A stretch of 12,286 nt of DNA, from the NCBI GenBank assembly GCA_035528995.1, contig DATKXO010000047.1:1-12286 (forward strand). The letters run 5' to 3'. The notes under the pieces are model-generated. The model saw nothing but the letters and a program-made list of their open reading frames with translations. It did not search any database and was not told where the DNA came from. Made by a program: the position numbers and the translations under genes. Below, piece by piece: positions 6,896 through 12,286 of the stretch; position 1 is the stretch's first letter; every line of letters starts with the position of its first letter. This DNA is from DATKXO01 sp035528995 (lineage in GTDB: Bacteria; Planctomycetota; Phycisphaerae; UBA1845).

Positions 6896-7495
6896 GTGAC
6901 GCGAACGTGCGTTGACTGCGGCGAGACTAAGGCGATAGATGACTTTCCGCCCTCACGCGGCAAGCCTCAGTATCGCCAGCGTCGTTGTCGTGAATGTGCG
7001 CGGCGCATCACCAGGGACCAGCTGCGACGGTATCGGGCAACTCCCGAGGGCCGCGCCCGGACCTTGGCGTCCGTTATAAAGTATCGCAAGACGCCCAAAG
7101 GCCGTGCTGTGTGGCAGCGATACATCAAGGGTCCAAAAGGCAGAGCGGCCAAGCAACGCGACCACGCCCGTTATATCCGCACGCCAGAAGGCAAAGCATG
7201 TCTCGCTCGGAAGAATCACCAGAGACGAGTGCGCGTCGCGGCAGTTCCCAATAATCTCACTGCCGATGAATGGCAGGAGATTCTCGTAGAGCACGATTTT
7301 CGGTGTGCGTATTGCAACGTGCGATTCAGCAAACAGATTCCACCGACCCGCGACCACGTAATTCCTGTAGTCGCGGGCGGTGGTCTAACACGGGATAACA
7401 TCGTTCCGGCATGCGCACGGTGCAATGCGAGCAAGGGTACACACCCTGAGCCTGGGGGGCAGTCCCCCGGGCATTTCCATAACCACCTGACATGA
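6896..7495 (+). CDS. HNH endonuclease, probably a homing-type insertion
   Basis: A 199-aa GTG-started protein with AAAGGAG seven bases upstream. Residues 5-34 hold a CxxC...CxxC zinc site (C5, C8, C31, C34). Residues ~49-101 carry four spaced copies of a TPxGRA-like motif (49-54, 66-71, 79-84, 96-101), rich in R and K and likely DNA-contacting. Residues ~137-181 are the HNH nuclease: C137/C140, D153-H154, GG then N168, C173/C176, N177 and K180, the standard zinc-stapled HNH layout. It sits between the capsid and decoration genes, where free-standing HNH genes often insert. Hand count gives 30/60 G+C at 7261-7320 against 40/60 at 6481-6540 in the capsid gene, in keeping with a separate origin. 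Catalytic residues appear intact. Self-propagation is inferred; a packaging role is possible but HNH genes for packaging usually lie beside terminase. Confidence 0.85.
   Translation: MTRTCVDCGETKAIDDFPPSRGKPQYRQRRCRECARRITRDQLRRYRATPEGRARTLASVIKYRKTPKGRAVWQRYIKGPKGRAAKQRDHARYIRTPEGKACLARKNHQRRVRVAAVPNNLTADEWQEILVEHDFRCAYCNVRFSKQIPPTRDHVIPVVAGGGLTRDNIVPACARCNASKGTHPEPGGQSPGHFHNHLT
7451..7471 (+). other. GC-rich hairpin in the 3' end of the HNH gene
   Basis: Five G at 7454-7458 pair with five C at 7464-7468 around a five-base loop, extended by one G-T wobble and two C-G pairs (8 bp in all). It lies 36 bases before the decoration gene ATG at 7508. No T-run follows, so it is not a good intrinsic terminator. 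It could shape translation or mRNA processing, or be a by-product of Gly/Pro codons. Confidence 0.4.
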
Positions 7496-7507
7496 GGGGG
7501 ATTTCTC

Positions 7508-8071
7508 ATGGCTGTAAAGACTGAGGATTTGACCCGTCCCGTACTCCAGGCGATTGAGAGCTGGACTTCGGTTCAGAATCACGAGCTGGGTTACGAGACG
7601 ACCGAACTGAGCACCGGCCGTCGCTTCCAGTACAAGCGCCTGGGCGCGGCCGTCACGGGGCCTGGCGTGTGCACGGCGGGTACGCCCGTCGGGGGCTACA
7701 TCGCCAGCGCCAACGCCACGCACACGGCGCACTACGTCAGTGCCGACGCCAGCCTCGCGCAGTGTGTTCCGGTCGGCGTGGTCCATGGTCTGGCGACCGC
7801 GGCGAACTGCTACGGCTTCGTCGAGATGGCCGACCTGGGCCTGATTACCACGGCCAACGTGACTCTCGCCGGCGTCCTGGCTGGAGACCTTCTCCAGTGG
7901 GCGAGCGACGGCTTCCTGTCGGTGCTGGACGGTGCGTCTGCCGCGTCCACCACCCTGGGTGCTTCCGTGGTGGCCTTCGCGGTGGATAGCCACCTCGCCA
8001 GCTACAGTCGCGGCTCCGTGCTGCTCACCACCGTCAACAGCGTCACGCCCATCGCGGTTCACTGGCGCTGA
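7508..8071 (+). CDS. Capsid decoration or stabilising protein (DUF2190-like)
   Basis: A 187-aa protein, last of the head genes before a strong hairpin. It is small-residue rich (A, G, S, T, V) and beta-like. It contains a FVEMADLGLITTANVTLAG segment followed by AGDLLQWASDGFLSVL, then SVVAFAVDS and GSVLLTTVNS. The layout, with an exposed loop region and an A-GD-L-W-DG turn, recalls the DUF2190/decoration-like capsid-surface proteins encoded beside coat genes. The ATG at 7508 is preceded by GGGGG (7496-7500), similar to the G-run sites of portal and coat genes. The many Ser/Thr residues make it a possible acceptor for the sugar-modification genes downstream, which is only inference. A neck or fibre-related head protein is the alternative. 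Confidence 0.65.
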   Translation: MAVKTEDLTRPVLQAIESWTSVQNHELGYETTELSTGRRFQYKRLGAAVTGPGVCTAGTPVGGYIASANATHTAHYVSADASLAQCVPVGVVHGLATAANCYGFVEMADLGLITTANVTLAGVLAGDLLQWASDGFLSVLDGASAASTTLGASVVAFAVDSHLASYSRGSVLLTTVNSVTPIAVHWR

Positions 8072-8088
8072 TTCACACGACAGGCCGT

Positions 8089-8130
8089 CCGGGCGCCGGG
8101 TCACCACCCCCGGCGCCCGGCGGTCCTTTC
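8089..8130 (+). terminator. Strong intrinsic terminator-like hairpin after the head genes
   Basis: CCGGGCGCCGGG (8089-8100) is perfectly complementary to CCCGGCGCCCGG (8109-8120), giving a 12-bp all-GC stem with an eight-base loop. A pyrimidine-rich TCCTTTCTTCC tract (8124-8134) follows. It starts 18 bases after the decoration gene stop. The T-tract is interrupted by C and starts a few bases after the stem, so termination may be partial. Confidence 0.72.
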
Positions 8131-8140
8131 TTCCTGGAAG

Positions 8141-8148
8141 GGAGACAC
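8141..8148 (+). promoter_or_regulatory. GGAGACAC start-associated module, copy 7
   Basis: It lies three bases before the ATG at 8152, the first gene after the terminator-like hairpin. Only 20 bases separate it from the hairpin stem. Confidence 0.7.
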
Positions 8149-8151
8149 CGG

Positions 8152-8343
8152 ATGCAAGACCCCAAGGAGTTGACGCATGTGACCTGTGACATCTGCGGGC
8201 GGAAGCTCACGCCCAAGGAGAAGTTCGTCCGGCTCAGGACCGAGACGCTGTGGAGCATGTCCGGTGTTGGCCTGGGCGTGTTCATCTGCTGCGACTGCGT
8301 CGTGGCGAAGCTGGGGGTGGACGCCAAGGTGATGGAGGGCTGA
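8152..8343 (+). CDS. Small zinc-ribbon protein
   Basis: A 63-aa protein with two cysteine pairs, C12/C15 (CDIC) and C46/C49 (CCDC, with an extra C47), about 30 residues apart. This is a compact zinc-ribbon or treble-clef-like fold. Between them lies a charged stretch (KLTPKEKFVRLRTE) and a G-rich hydrophobic segment. The family is not recognised; similar tiny zinc proteins are common in phages. It is the first gene after the terminator-like hairpin, starts three bases after a GGAGACAC module, and its 3' end carries GGAGGG (8334-8339), the ribosome-binding site for the first glycosyltransferase-like gene. It may be co-transcribed with the sugar cassette without being part of it. Confidence 0.7.
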   Translation: MQDPKELTHVTCDICGRKLTPKEKFVRLRTETLWSMSGVGLGVFICCDCVVAKLGVDAKVMEG

Positions 8344-8344
8344 C

Positions 8345-8968
8345 ATGCGCATCGCCATCTGCACGTCGCTGTTCGACGGCATGGACGCGAGCCTCCTGGC
8401 GGACTACGAGCGGCTGGGCATTGGGCTGGGACACCGGCAGGACTGGAAGTTCCTGGCCTACCAGATTCCCCGGTTGCGTTCGGCCAGCGGCCTGAACGCC
8501 GCCATCCACATGACCCGGACGGACCAGACGCTGAACGACGCGGGCGAGAAGTTCGACCGGATCCTCTGGCTGGACCATCGGACCATGCTCACGCCGGCCG
8601 ACGCCGTCCGCCTGCTGGAATCGGTAGACGAGTGGCATCCGGCCGTGTTCGCCTTCAACCGCGACCCGGACACCCGGAACGTGGGCGTCTGGGAGTGGAC
8701 GGGCGACAAGCCATTCGGCCGGCTGAAAGAGTGGGAGCTGAACGCGCTCGTGCGCGTGAGTTCGGCCGGTCTGTACGCCGCCGCGTTCGACGCCAGCGTG
8801 TTCGACGCGCTGCGGACGCCCTGGTTCCTTTGGGTGGATCGGGACAGCGTCTGGCCGGACACGGGCAAGGAGGCCTTCGTCTGCACCCACTTCCATCGGC
8901 AGGGCATCCCGGTCTACGCGCATTCGGGCGTGTGGGCGACGCGCCTGGGAAGGCGGGTGGCGGCATGA
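8345..8968 (+). CDS. Glycosyltransferase-like protein lacking the DxD motif
   Basis: A 207-aa protein with the GT-A-like layout of the next gene. Both share a hydrophobic strand before the metal motif (KFDRILWLD here, RFTHVLWMD there), a V.SSAGLYAAAFDASVFD segment (CAGLCAALFDRTVFD there), and a C-terminal H.G block. Here the acidic triad is D77-H78-R79 instead of D75-D76-D77, and R200 replaces the second conserved histidine (H205 in the neighbour). Loss of metal ligands suggests it is inactive, uses another mechanism, or acts as a partner or acceptor-binding subunit. GGAGGG at 8334-8339 precedes the ATG by five bases. Its TGA overlaps the next ATG (8965-8968). It is shorter at both ends than its neighbour but shows no frameshift. 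Homology between the pair is seen directly; the GT-A fold is inferred. Confidence 0.7.
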   Translation: MRIAICTSLFDGMDASLLADYERLGIGLGHRQDWKFLAYQIPRLRSASGLNAAIHMTRTDQTLNDAGEKFDRILWLDHRTMLTPADAVRLLESVDEWHPAVFAFNRDPDTRNVGVWEWTGDKPFGRLKEWELNALVRVSSAGLYAAAFDASVFDALRTPWFLWVDRDSVWPDTGKEAFVCTHFHRQGIPVYAHSGVWATRLGRRVAA

Positions 8969-9651
8969 CTTCCCTGGCATGGTGCACGACCTGTTACTCC
9001 AACGCGGACGCCTTTTCGACGGCCGGGTTCTTCCACATGGCGCTGGCGTTGGGGAGGCTCGGAATCGACGCGGAGCCCTTCGTCCGAACGGACATGGAGT
9101 GCGGGGACGCCTGCAACGCCATCATGGAGGACGTGGCGGCGCGGGAGGCGGAACGCGGTTCCCGATTCACGCACGTCCTCTGGATGGACGACGATGTAAT
9201 CGTCAAGCCCGACGACCTGGGGCGGTGGCTCGACATGGTGGATGCGGAGCACCGGGCCGTCTACTCCCTGGCGTTCTTCCGCACGGACCCGTACCGGCCG
9301 TCCATTTGGCTGTTCCAGGACGACGCGCGGGAGCAGGCGGGCAAGCGTATCGCCTTCCATCTGTACTACCCCAAGAACGAGTTGATCCCCATCGCCTGTG
9401 CGGGGCTGTGCGCCGCCCTGTTCGACCGGACGGTGTTCGACGAGATTCCCAAGCCGTACTTCCGGTGGGTGGAGGGCGGGTACATGGTCAAGGCCTGCAC
9501 GCCCGACGCCTTCCTGTGCGGGCAGTTGAACACGGCGGGAATCCAGTTGTGGTGTCACACCGGCCTGGAGACGAAACACGTCGGGATGCCGTTGCTGGTG
9601 GATGAGGCGACGGCCATCGGCTGCCGGGAGCGCTGGGGGGACGGGCAATGA
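8965..9651 (+). CDS. Glycosyltransferase, GT-A type
   Basis: A 228-aa protein with an intact metal/nucleotide-sugar motif: a strand VLWM followed by D75-D76-D77, in the position of the GT-A DxD. Later segments are YSLAFFRTD, then CAGLCAALFDRTVF (the glycine-rich acceptor-side loop seen in many small phage GT-A enzymes), YFRWVEGG and the C-terminal H198-T-G...H205-V-G block, where a histidine often completes the metal site. It would transfer a sugar from an NDP-sugar donor; donor and acceptor cannot be read from sequence. No membrane segment or signal peptide is seen, so it probably acts in the host cytoplasm. It starts with ATGA overlapping the previous gene and ends overlapping the next ATG (9648-9651). 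An in-frame ATG at 8632 lies deep inside the previous gene and is rejected. Confidence 0.78.
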   Translation: MTSLAWCTTCYSNADAFSTAGFFHMALALGRLGIDAEPFVRTDMECGDACNAIMEDVAAREAERGSRFTHVLWMDDDVIVKPDDLGRWLDMVDAEHRAVYSLAFFRTDPYRPSIWLFQDDAREQAGKRIAFHLYYPKNELIPIACAGLCAALFDRTVFDEIPKPYFRWVEGGYMVKACTPDAFLCGQLNTAGIQLWCHTGLETKHVGMPLLVDEATAIGCRERWGDGQ

Positions 9652-10400
9652 CCTTCGACCTGTTCGTGCCCACCCGCTGCCGCCCTCGCAACGTCCATCG
9701 GCTCCTGGAGTCCGTCGAGGACACCGCGACCCACCTGGACCGGGTGACGGCCTACTTCTACGTGGACGACGACGACGAGGTGATGCCGTCGTACATGGAC
9801 GGGATTCGTGAGGGCCACCCGGGAATCGAGATGCACTTCGCCGTCGGCCCGCGCATCGTCCTGTCGCAGACGTACACGGGCATGGCGGCGGCCAGTCACG
9901 GCGACATCCTCTGGTCGGGCGGGGACGACATCGTGTTCCGCACGGCCGGATGGGATGAGGCGATTGCGGCCGAGTTCGCCGGAGTGCCGGACGGGATTCT
10001 GCTGGTGTACGGGAATGACCGCCTCCAGGAGCACCGGCTGGCGACGCACCCGTTCATCTCCCGCAAGGGGATGGACGTGCTGGGCTACTTCTACCCGGCG
10101 ACCGGCCCGATTGCCGTGACGGACGTGTGGCTGCACCAAGCGTACAAGACCATCGGCCGGTTGCGGTATCGCCCGGACATCATCACCGAGCACCTCCACT
10201 GGCTCCGCCGGGACGCGGAGGGCGAACCGTTGGCGGAGTATGACGCGGTGTACGCCAACCAGTACCAGAACAACTTGCCGGAGGTCATGGCGACGCTGCA
10301 ATCGCACCAGGACCTGCTGGTGCGCGGGATTGGCGCGTTGGCGAAGGCGATTGGCTCCGACGCGGTGATTACGGCCCGGCATCCGGCGGTGCCGGCGTGA
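9648..10400 (+). CDS. Glycosyltransferase, GT-A/GT2-like
   Basis: A 250-aa protein starting with an FVPTRCRPRNV segment typical of GT2-like enzymes. Acidic clusters follow at D40-D43 (YVDDDDE) and D93-D94 (SGGDDIVFRTAGWD), the second a candidate DxD region. Further blocks are HPFISRKG (134-141), TDVWLHQAY (158-166) and H182/H184 before W185. It is clearly paralogous to the 11007 gene: both share PTR.RP.N, L.SI/V.DTA, FY.D.DD, GDIL....DDI.FRT.GWD, FISR.G and TDVWL blocks. A G6 run at 9635-9640 plus GGG serves as ribosome-binding site. The last four bases overlap the methyltransferase start as GTGA. It probably adds a sugar to the same glycan as its neighbours; donor and acceptor are unknown. 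Confidence 0.78.
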   Translation: MTFDLFVPTRCRPRNVHRLLESVEDTATHLDRVTAYFYVDDDDEVMPSYMDGIREGHPGIEMHFAVGPRIVLSQTYTGMAAASHGDILWSGGDDIVFRTAGWDEAIAAEFAGVPDGILLVYGNDRLQEHRLATHPFISRKGMDVLGYFYPATGPIAVTDVWLHQAYKTIGRLRYRPDIITEHLHWLRRDAEGEPLAEYDAVYANQYQNNLPEVMATLQSHQDLLVRGIGALAKAIGSDAVITARHPAVPA

Positions 10401-11563
10401 GCGTCGGCCTGCCGTGGGGCCGTCAGTTCGTTGACCCGCGTACCATCGTGGAACTCATCGCCGTCGCGCAGTCCGTCGCCCGGCCGCAGATGCGGATTCT
10501 GGACGTGGGCAGCGGGGCCGGGCAGGCGACGACGTGGCTTGGCAGCATCGCCACGATGACGGGCGGGACGGTGGATTGCGTGGACGTCTGGGATGACCCC
10601 GAGGCATGGCGTCTGTTCCAGACCAACATACTCAGGACAATCGGCGACAGCGTCGTGCGCCCGCATCGCGGGCGGTCCGAATCGGTCATACCCGCCCTGC
10701 CGCCGGTGCTGTACGACCTCATCTTCATCGACGCGGACCATCGGTATGCCGCCGTCCGTCGTGACATCCAGAACACCTGGCCGCGCGTGCGTCCCGGGGG
10801 CGTGCTGTGCGGCCACGATTACGAAGCGCCGCTGGCCGCGGGCGCCGAACACCTGGCGGACGTGCTCGAAGTCGATACCGCGATTGGCCTGGATGTGGAC
10901 GGCAACAGGCGGATAGTCCATCCGGGGGTGATTGCGGCGGTGCAGGAGTTACTGCCGAACCACACGGCCCGATGGAACATCTGGCGTGCGTTCAAGGAGA
11001 CACCGGGTGGACCCTCTGACCCTCGACATCCTGATTCCCACGCGGGAGCGCCCGGAGAACATGAAGGCCGTGCTGCGTTCCATCCGGGACACCGCGTCGG
11101 ACCCGAAGCGAATCACCGTCGCCTTCTACATCGACAACGACGACGCGGCGAGTATGGCTGTGCCGGGTTCGCTGGACGTGACGGAGTATTGCGCCCCCTT
11201 CAAAGAGATTCAGTTCCTCCACGGGCCAAGAGGCGGGCTGGCGGGCGTCTACAACCTGATGACGAGCTACGTCAACGGCGACATTCTAATGTACGCCGCC
11301 GACGACATCGAGTTCCGCACGAAGGGCTGGGACCTGGTGGTGCGGGAGGCGTTCTGGGAGTCGGTGGACCGCATCTGGCTCATGTGGGGTTACGACCCGG
11401 CGCGGGAGGCGGCTCCGTTCCCGGACCACGGGTTCATCTCCCGCTGGGGTCAGCGCGTGGTGAAGTACCTGTTCCCGACCTTCGGACCGCACCCGAAGTT
11501 CCCCGGTTCGCTGCCCTGCTCGTTTACCGACGTCTGGCTGCAACCCATGTACAACATGATTGA
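10397..11563 (+). CDS. Class I SAM methyltransferase with an out-of-character C-terminal run-on
   Basis: The frame is open for 388 codons. Residues 1-199 form a complete Methyltransf_24-like enzyme: motif I D36-V-G-S-G-A-G42 (SAM binding), an acidic V62-D63 motif, then FIDADHRY (110-117) and RPGGVLCGHDY (132-142). Such enzymes often O-methylate sugars. From residue 200 the sequence becomes rich in R, G, P and H with no domain and overlaps the next gene by 557 bases in another frame. At the junction the codon AAG (10994-10996) occupies the place where TAG stands in three other GGAGACAC modules. The functional product is probably ~199 aa (10397-10993), with the stop lost by mutation or sequencing error. 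The GTG start overlaps the previous TGA; its ribosome-binding site is weak. Confidence 0.75.
   Translation: MSVGLPWGRQFVDPRTIVELIAVAQSVARPQMRILDVGSGAGQATTWLGSIATMTGGTVDCVDVWDDPEAWRLFQTNILRTIGDSVVRPHRGRSESVIPALPPVLYDLIFIDADHRYAAVRRDIQNTWPRVRPGGVLCGHDYEAPLAAGAEHLADVLEVDTAIGLDVDGNRRIVHPGVIAAVQELLPNHTARWNIWRAFKETPGGPSDPRHPDSHAGAPGEHEGRAAFHPGHRVGPEANHRRLLHRQRRRGEYGCAGFAGRDGVLRPLQRDSVPPRAKRRAGGRLQPDDELRQRRHSNVRRRRHRVPHEGLGPGGAGGVLGVGGPHLAHVGLRPGAGGGSVPGPRVHLPLGSARGEVPVPDLRTAPEVPRFAALLVYRRLAATHVQHD
10996..11003 (+). promoter_or_regulatory. GGAGACAC start-associated module, copy 8, with AAG in place of TAG
   Basis: It lies three bases before a GTG at 11007 and fixes that start. The overlapping in-frame codon of the methyltransferase is AAG (10994-10996), whereas copies 1, 2 and 5 have TAG there. 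The change also extends the Shine-Dalgarno core to AAGGAG. Confidence 0.7.
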
Positions 11564-11969
11564 CCGGACCCGGTATCTGCCTCACATCGAAATCGCCCAC
11601 AAGCACTGGTGCACGCGGACGGATTCGGCGGAGGGCACGCTGGAAATCGACCGCAACTACGCCACGCACGCCGTCCTGGGCAACTGGCGCAGGACGCTGG
11701 CGATGGACGCCCGGGCGGCGGAGATTCCGCAGCACGCGGACAAGCTGTTGAAATGGATTCGATTCGTGGAGAAGGAGCGCGCCTGGCTGGTGGAGAGAGG
11801 CTGGGCGAAGGAGATACCTGCGTCATGCGAACGATCCACGGCAAAGGCAGCCACGGCAGGGTCATCTTCGACGCCATCTGCGCGACGGAGCCGCACCCGC
11901 AAGTCAAGTGGACGGACGACGCCGAAGGCACGCGCCCGAAGGCGGCCGACTGGTTCATCTGCGGGATAG
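11007..11969 (+). CDS. Glycosyltransferase, GT-A/GT2-like, paralogue of the 9648 gene, with run-on end
   Basis: The frame is open for 320 codons. The core (~residues 6-267) matches the 9648 protein: ILIPTRERPEN (8-18), FYIDNDD (40-46), GDILMYAADDIEFRTKGWD (91-109, acidic D99-D100), FISRWGQ and TDVWLQPMY. It has extra sequence after the acidic motif (YDPAREAAPFPDHG). The role is transfer of a sugar from an activated donor to an unknown acceptor, probably in the cytoplasm. The GTG start is fixed by a GGAGACAC module. From residue 268 the sequence becomes S/R/T/A-rich (AKAATAGSSSTPSARRSR) and overlaps the acyltransferase by 145 bases. K268 is an AAG at 11808-11810 within AAGGAGATACC, again where a TAG would be expected. 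The likely original product is ~267 aa. The domain call is firm; the true end is uncertain. Confidence 0.77.
   Translation: MDPLTLDILIPTRERPENMKAVLRSIRDTASDPKRITVAFYIDNDDAASMAVPGSLDVTEYCAPFKEIQFLHGPRGGLAGVYNLMTSYVNGDILMYAADDIEFRTKGWDLVVREAFWESVDRIWLMWGYDPAREAAPFPDHGFISRWGQRVVKYLFPTFGPHPKFPGSLPCSFTDVWLQPMYNMIDRTRYLPHIEIAHKHWCTRTDSAEGTLEIDRNYATHAVLGNWRRTLAMDARAAEIPQHADKLLKWIRFVEKERAWLVERGWAKEIPASCERSTAKAATAGSSSTPSARRSRTRKSSGRTTPKARARRRPTGSSAG
11810..11817 (+). promoter_or_regulatory. Variant start-associated module GGAGATAC, copy 9
   Basis: One base different from the other eight copies (C to T), seven bases before the ATG at 11825. The in-frame glycosyltransferase codon here is AAG (11808-11810). 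Confidence 0.55.
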
Positions 11970-12286
11970 GCGACAACCGCACCCGGCAGAGGATCGGCGG
12001 GAGCATGACGGTCATTCATCCGGCGGCGGTCATCTCCCAGTCGGCGGAGATTGGCGAGGGTTCGTTCATCGCCGCCAATGCCTTCATCGGCCCCAAGGCG
12101 AAGGTCGGCAGGGGCGTCATCATCAACACCGCGGCGGTAGTCGAGCACGAGTGCGTGGTGGGCGACTACGCCCATGTCGCCAGCGGCGCGACGTTGAGCG
12201 GCAAGTCGCGGGTGGGCGAGGGCGCGTTGATCGGGGCGGGGGCCACGATCCGTTTCGGGCAGAGTGTTGGAGACTGGGCCACGGTG
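11825..12286 (+). CDS. NeuD/PglD-like sugar O- or N-acyltransferase (3' end outside window)
   Basis: 154 codons are visible and open to the right edge. Residues 1-~60 look like the short nucleotide-sugar-binding Rossmann part of the NeuD/PglD family (IHGKGSHGRVIFDAI at 4-18, GIGDN at 47-51). From ~64 a left-handed beta-helix of hexapeptide repeats begins: IHPAAVIS, EIGEGSFI, AKVGRGVII, then VVEHECVVGDYAHVASGA (105-122) with H108-E109 in the position of the catalytic base pair, then GKSRVGEGALIGAGA. Family members are ~200-215 aa and acetylate amino sugars or sialic-acid-like sugars using acyl-CoA, so roughly 50-60 residues are missing. The ATG at 11825 follows a GGAGATAC site. With the upstream glycosyltransferases it probably decorates the same glycan. 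Which sugar and acyl group are used is unknown. Confidence 0.85.
   Translation, partial: MRTIHGKGSHGRVIFDAICATEPHPQVKWTDDAEGTRPKAADWFICGIGDNRTRQRIGGSMTVIHPAAVISQSAEIGEGSFIAANAFIGPKAKVGRGVIINTAAVVEHECVVGDYAHVASGATLSGKSRVGEGALIGAGATIRFGQSVGDWATV

Noticed and set aside
7451..7471. Intrinsic terminator within the HNH gene end
   Set aside because: The stem is good but no U-tract follows and the stem lies in coding sequence before the decoration gene. It is kept only as a hairpin of uncertain role.
6884..7507. Group I intron carrying the HNH gene
   Set aside because: The coat gene ends with a natural stop before the HNH gene and the decoration gene begins with its own start after it. No split exon or intron core is apparent, so a free-standing insertion explains it better.

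Overview
This window is a stretch of a high-GC, double-stranded DNA tailed-phage genome (free phage or prophage). Every supported gene is on the + strand, packed head to tail with little or no spacing, in the usual caudovirus order: large terminase, portal, small accessory proteins, scaffold-like protein, major capsid protein, decoration-like protein. No host gene, integrase, tRNA, rRNA or CRISPR array is visible, and the host cannot be named from the sequence. Both edges cut through genes: the left edge through the terminase large subunit, the right edge through an acyltransferase.

Layout. 3-587 is the terminase nuclease domain C-terminus. 600-854 encodes a small helical protein and 874-2901 the portal. 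2914-4896 holds six small or medium genes: two unknowns, a 278-aa protein with an E3-binding-like C-terminal helix pair, a 40-aa basic phage protein nested in the end of that gene, a zinc-ribbon protein and a 67-aa unknown. 4889-5698 encodes a probable scaffold and 5744-6883 the major capsid protein. 6896-7495 is an HNH endonuclease that looks like an insertion of lower GC content. 7508-8071 encodes a decoration or capsid-stabilising-like protein. A perfect 12-bp GC-rich hairpin follows at 8089-8120.

From 8152 to the right edge there is an accessory cassette. It contains a small zinc-ribbon protein, two tandem related glycosyltransferases (the first lacking its metal-binding motif), a third glycosyltransferase, a class I SAM methyltransferase, a fourth glycosyltransferase paralogous to the third, and a NeuD/PglD-like sugar O-acyltransferase. 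Together these look like a glycan assembly and decoration pathway placed inside the virion-structure operon. The most natural idea is a glycosylated virion protein, but modification of the host surface is also possible.

Two unusual themes run through the window. First, an exact eight-base module, GGAGACAC, sits just upstream of eight start codons, with a ninth near-copy, and often overlaps an in-frame TAG stop of the gene before. Second, at two of these junctions, in the methyltransferase and the last glycosyltransferase, the in-frame codon at the TAG position is AAG. The upstream reading frame therefore runs far into the next gene (557 and 145 bases). These look like stop codons lost within a conserved stop/ribosome-binding-site/start module.
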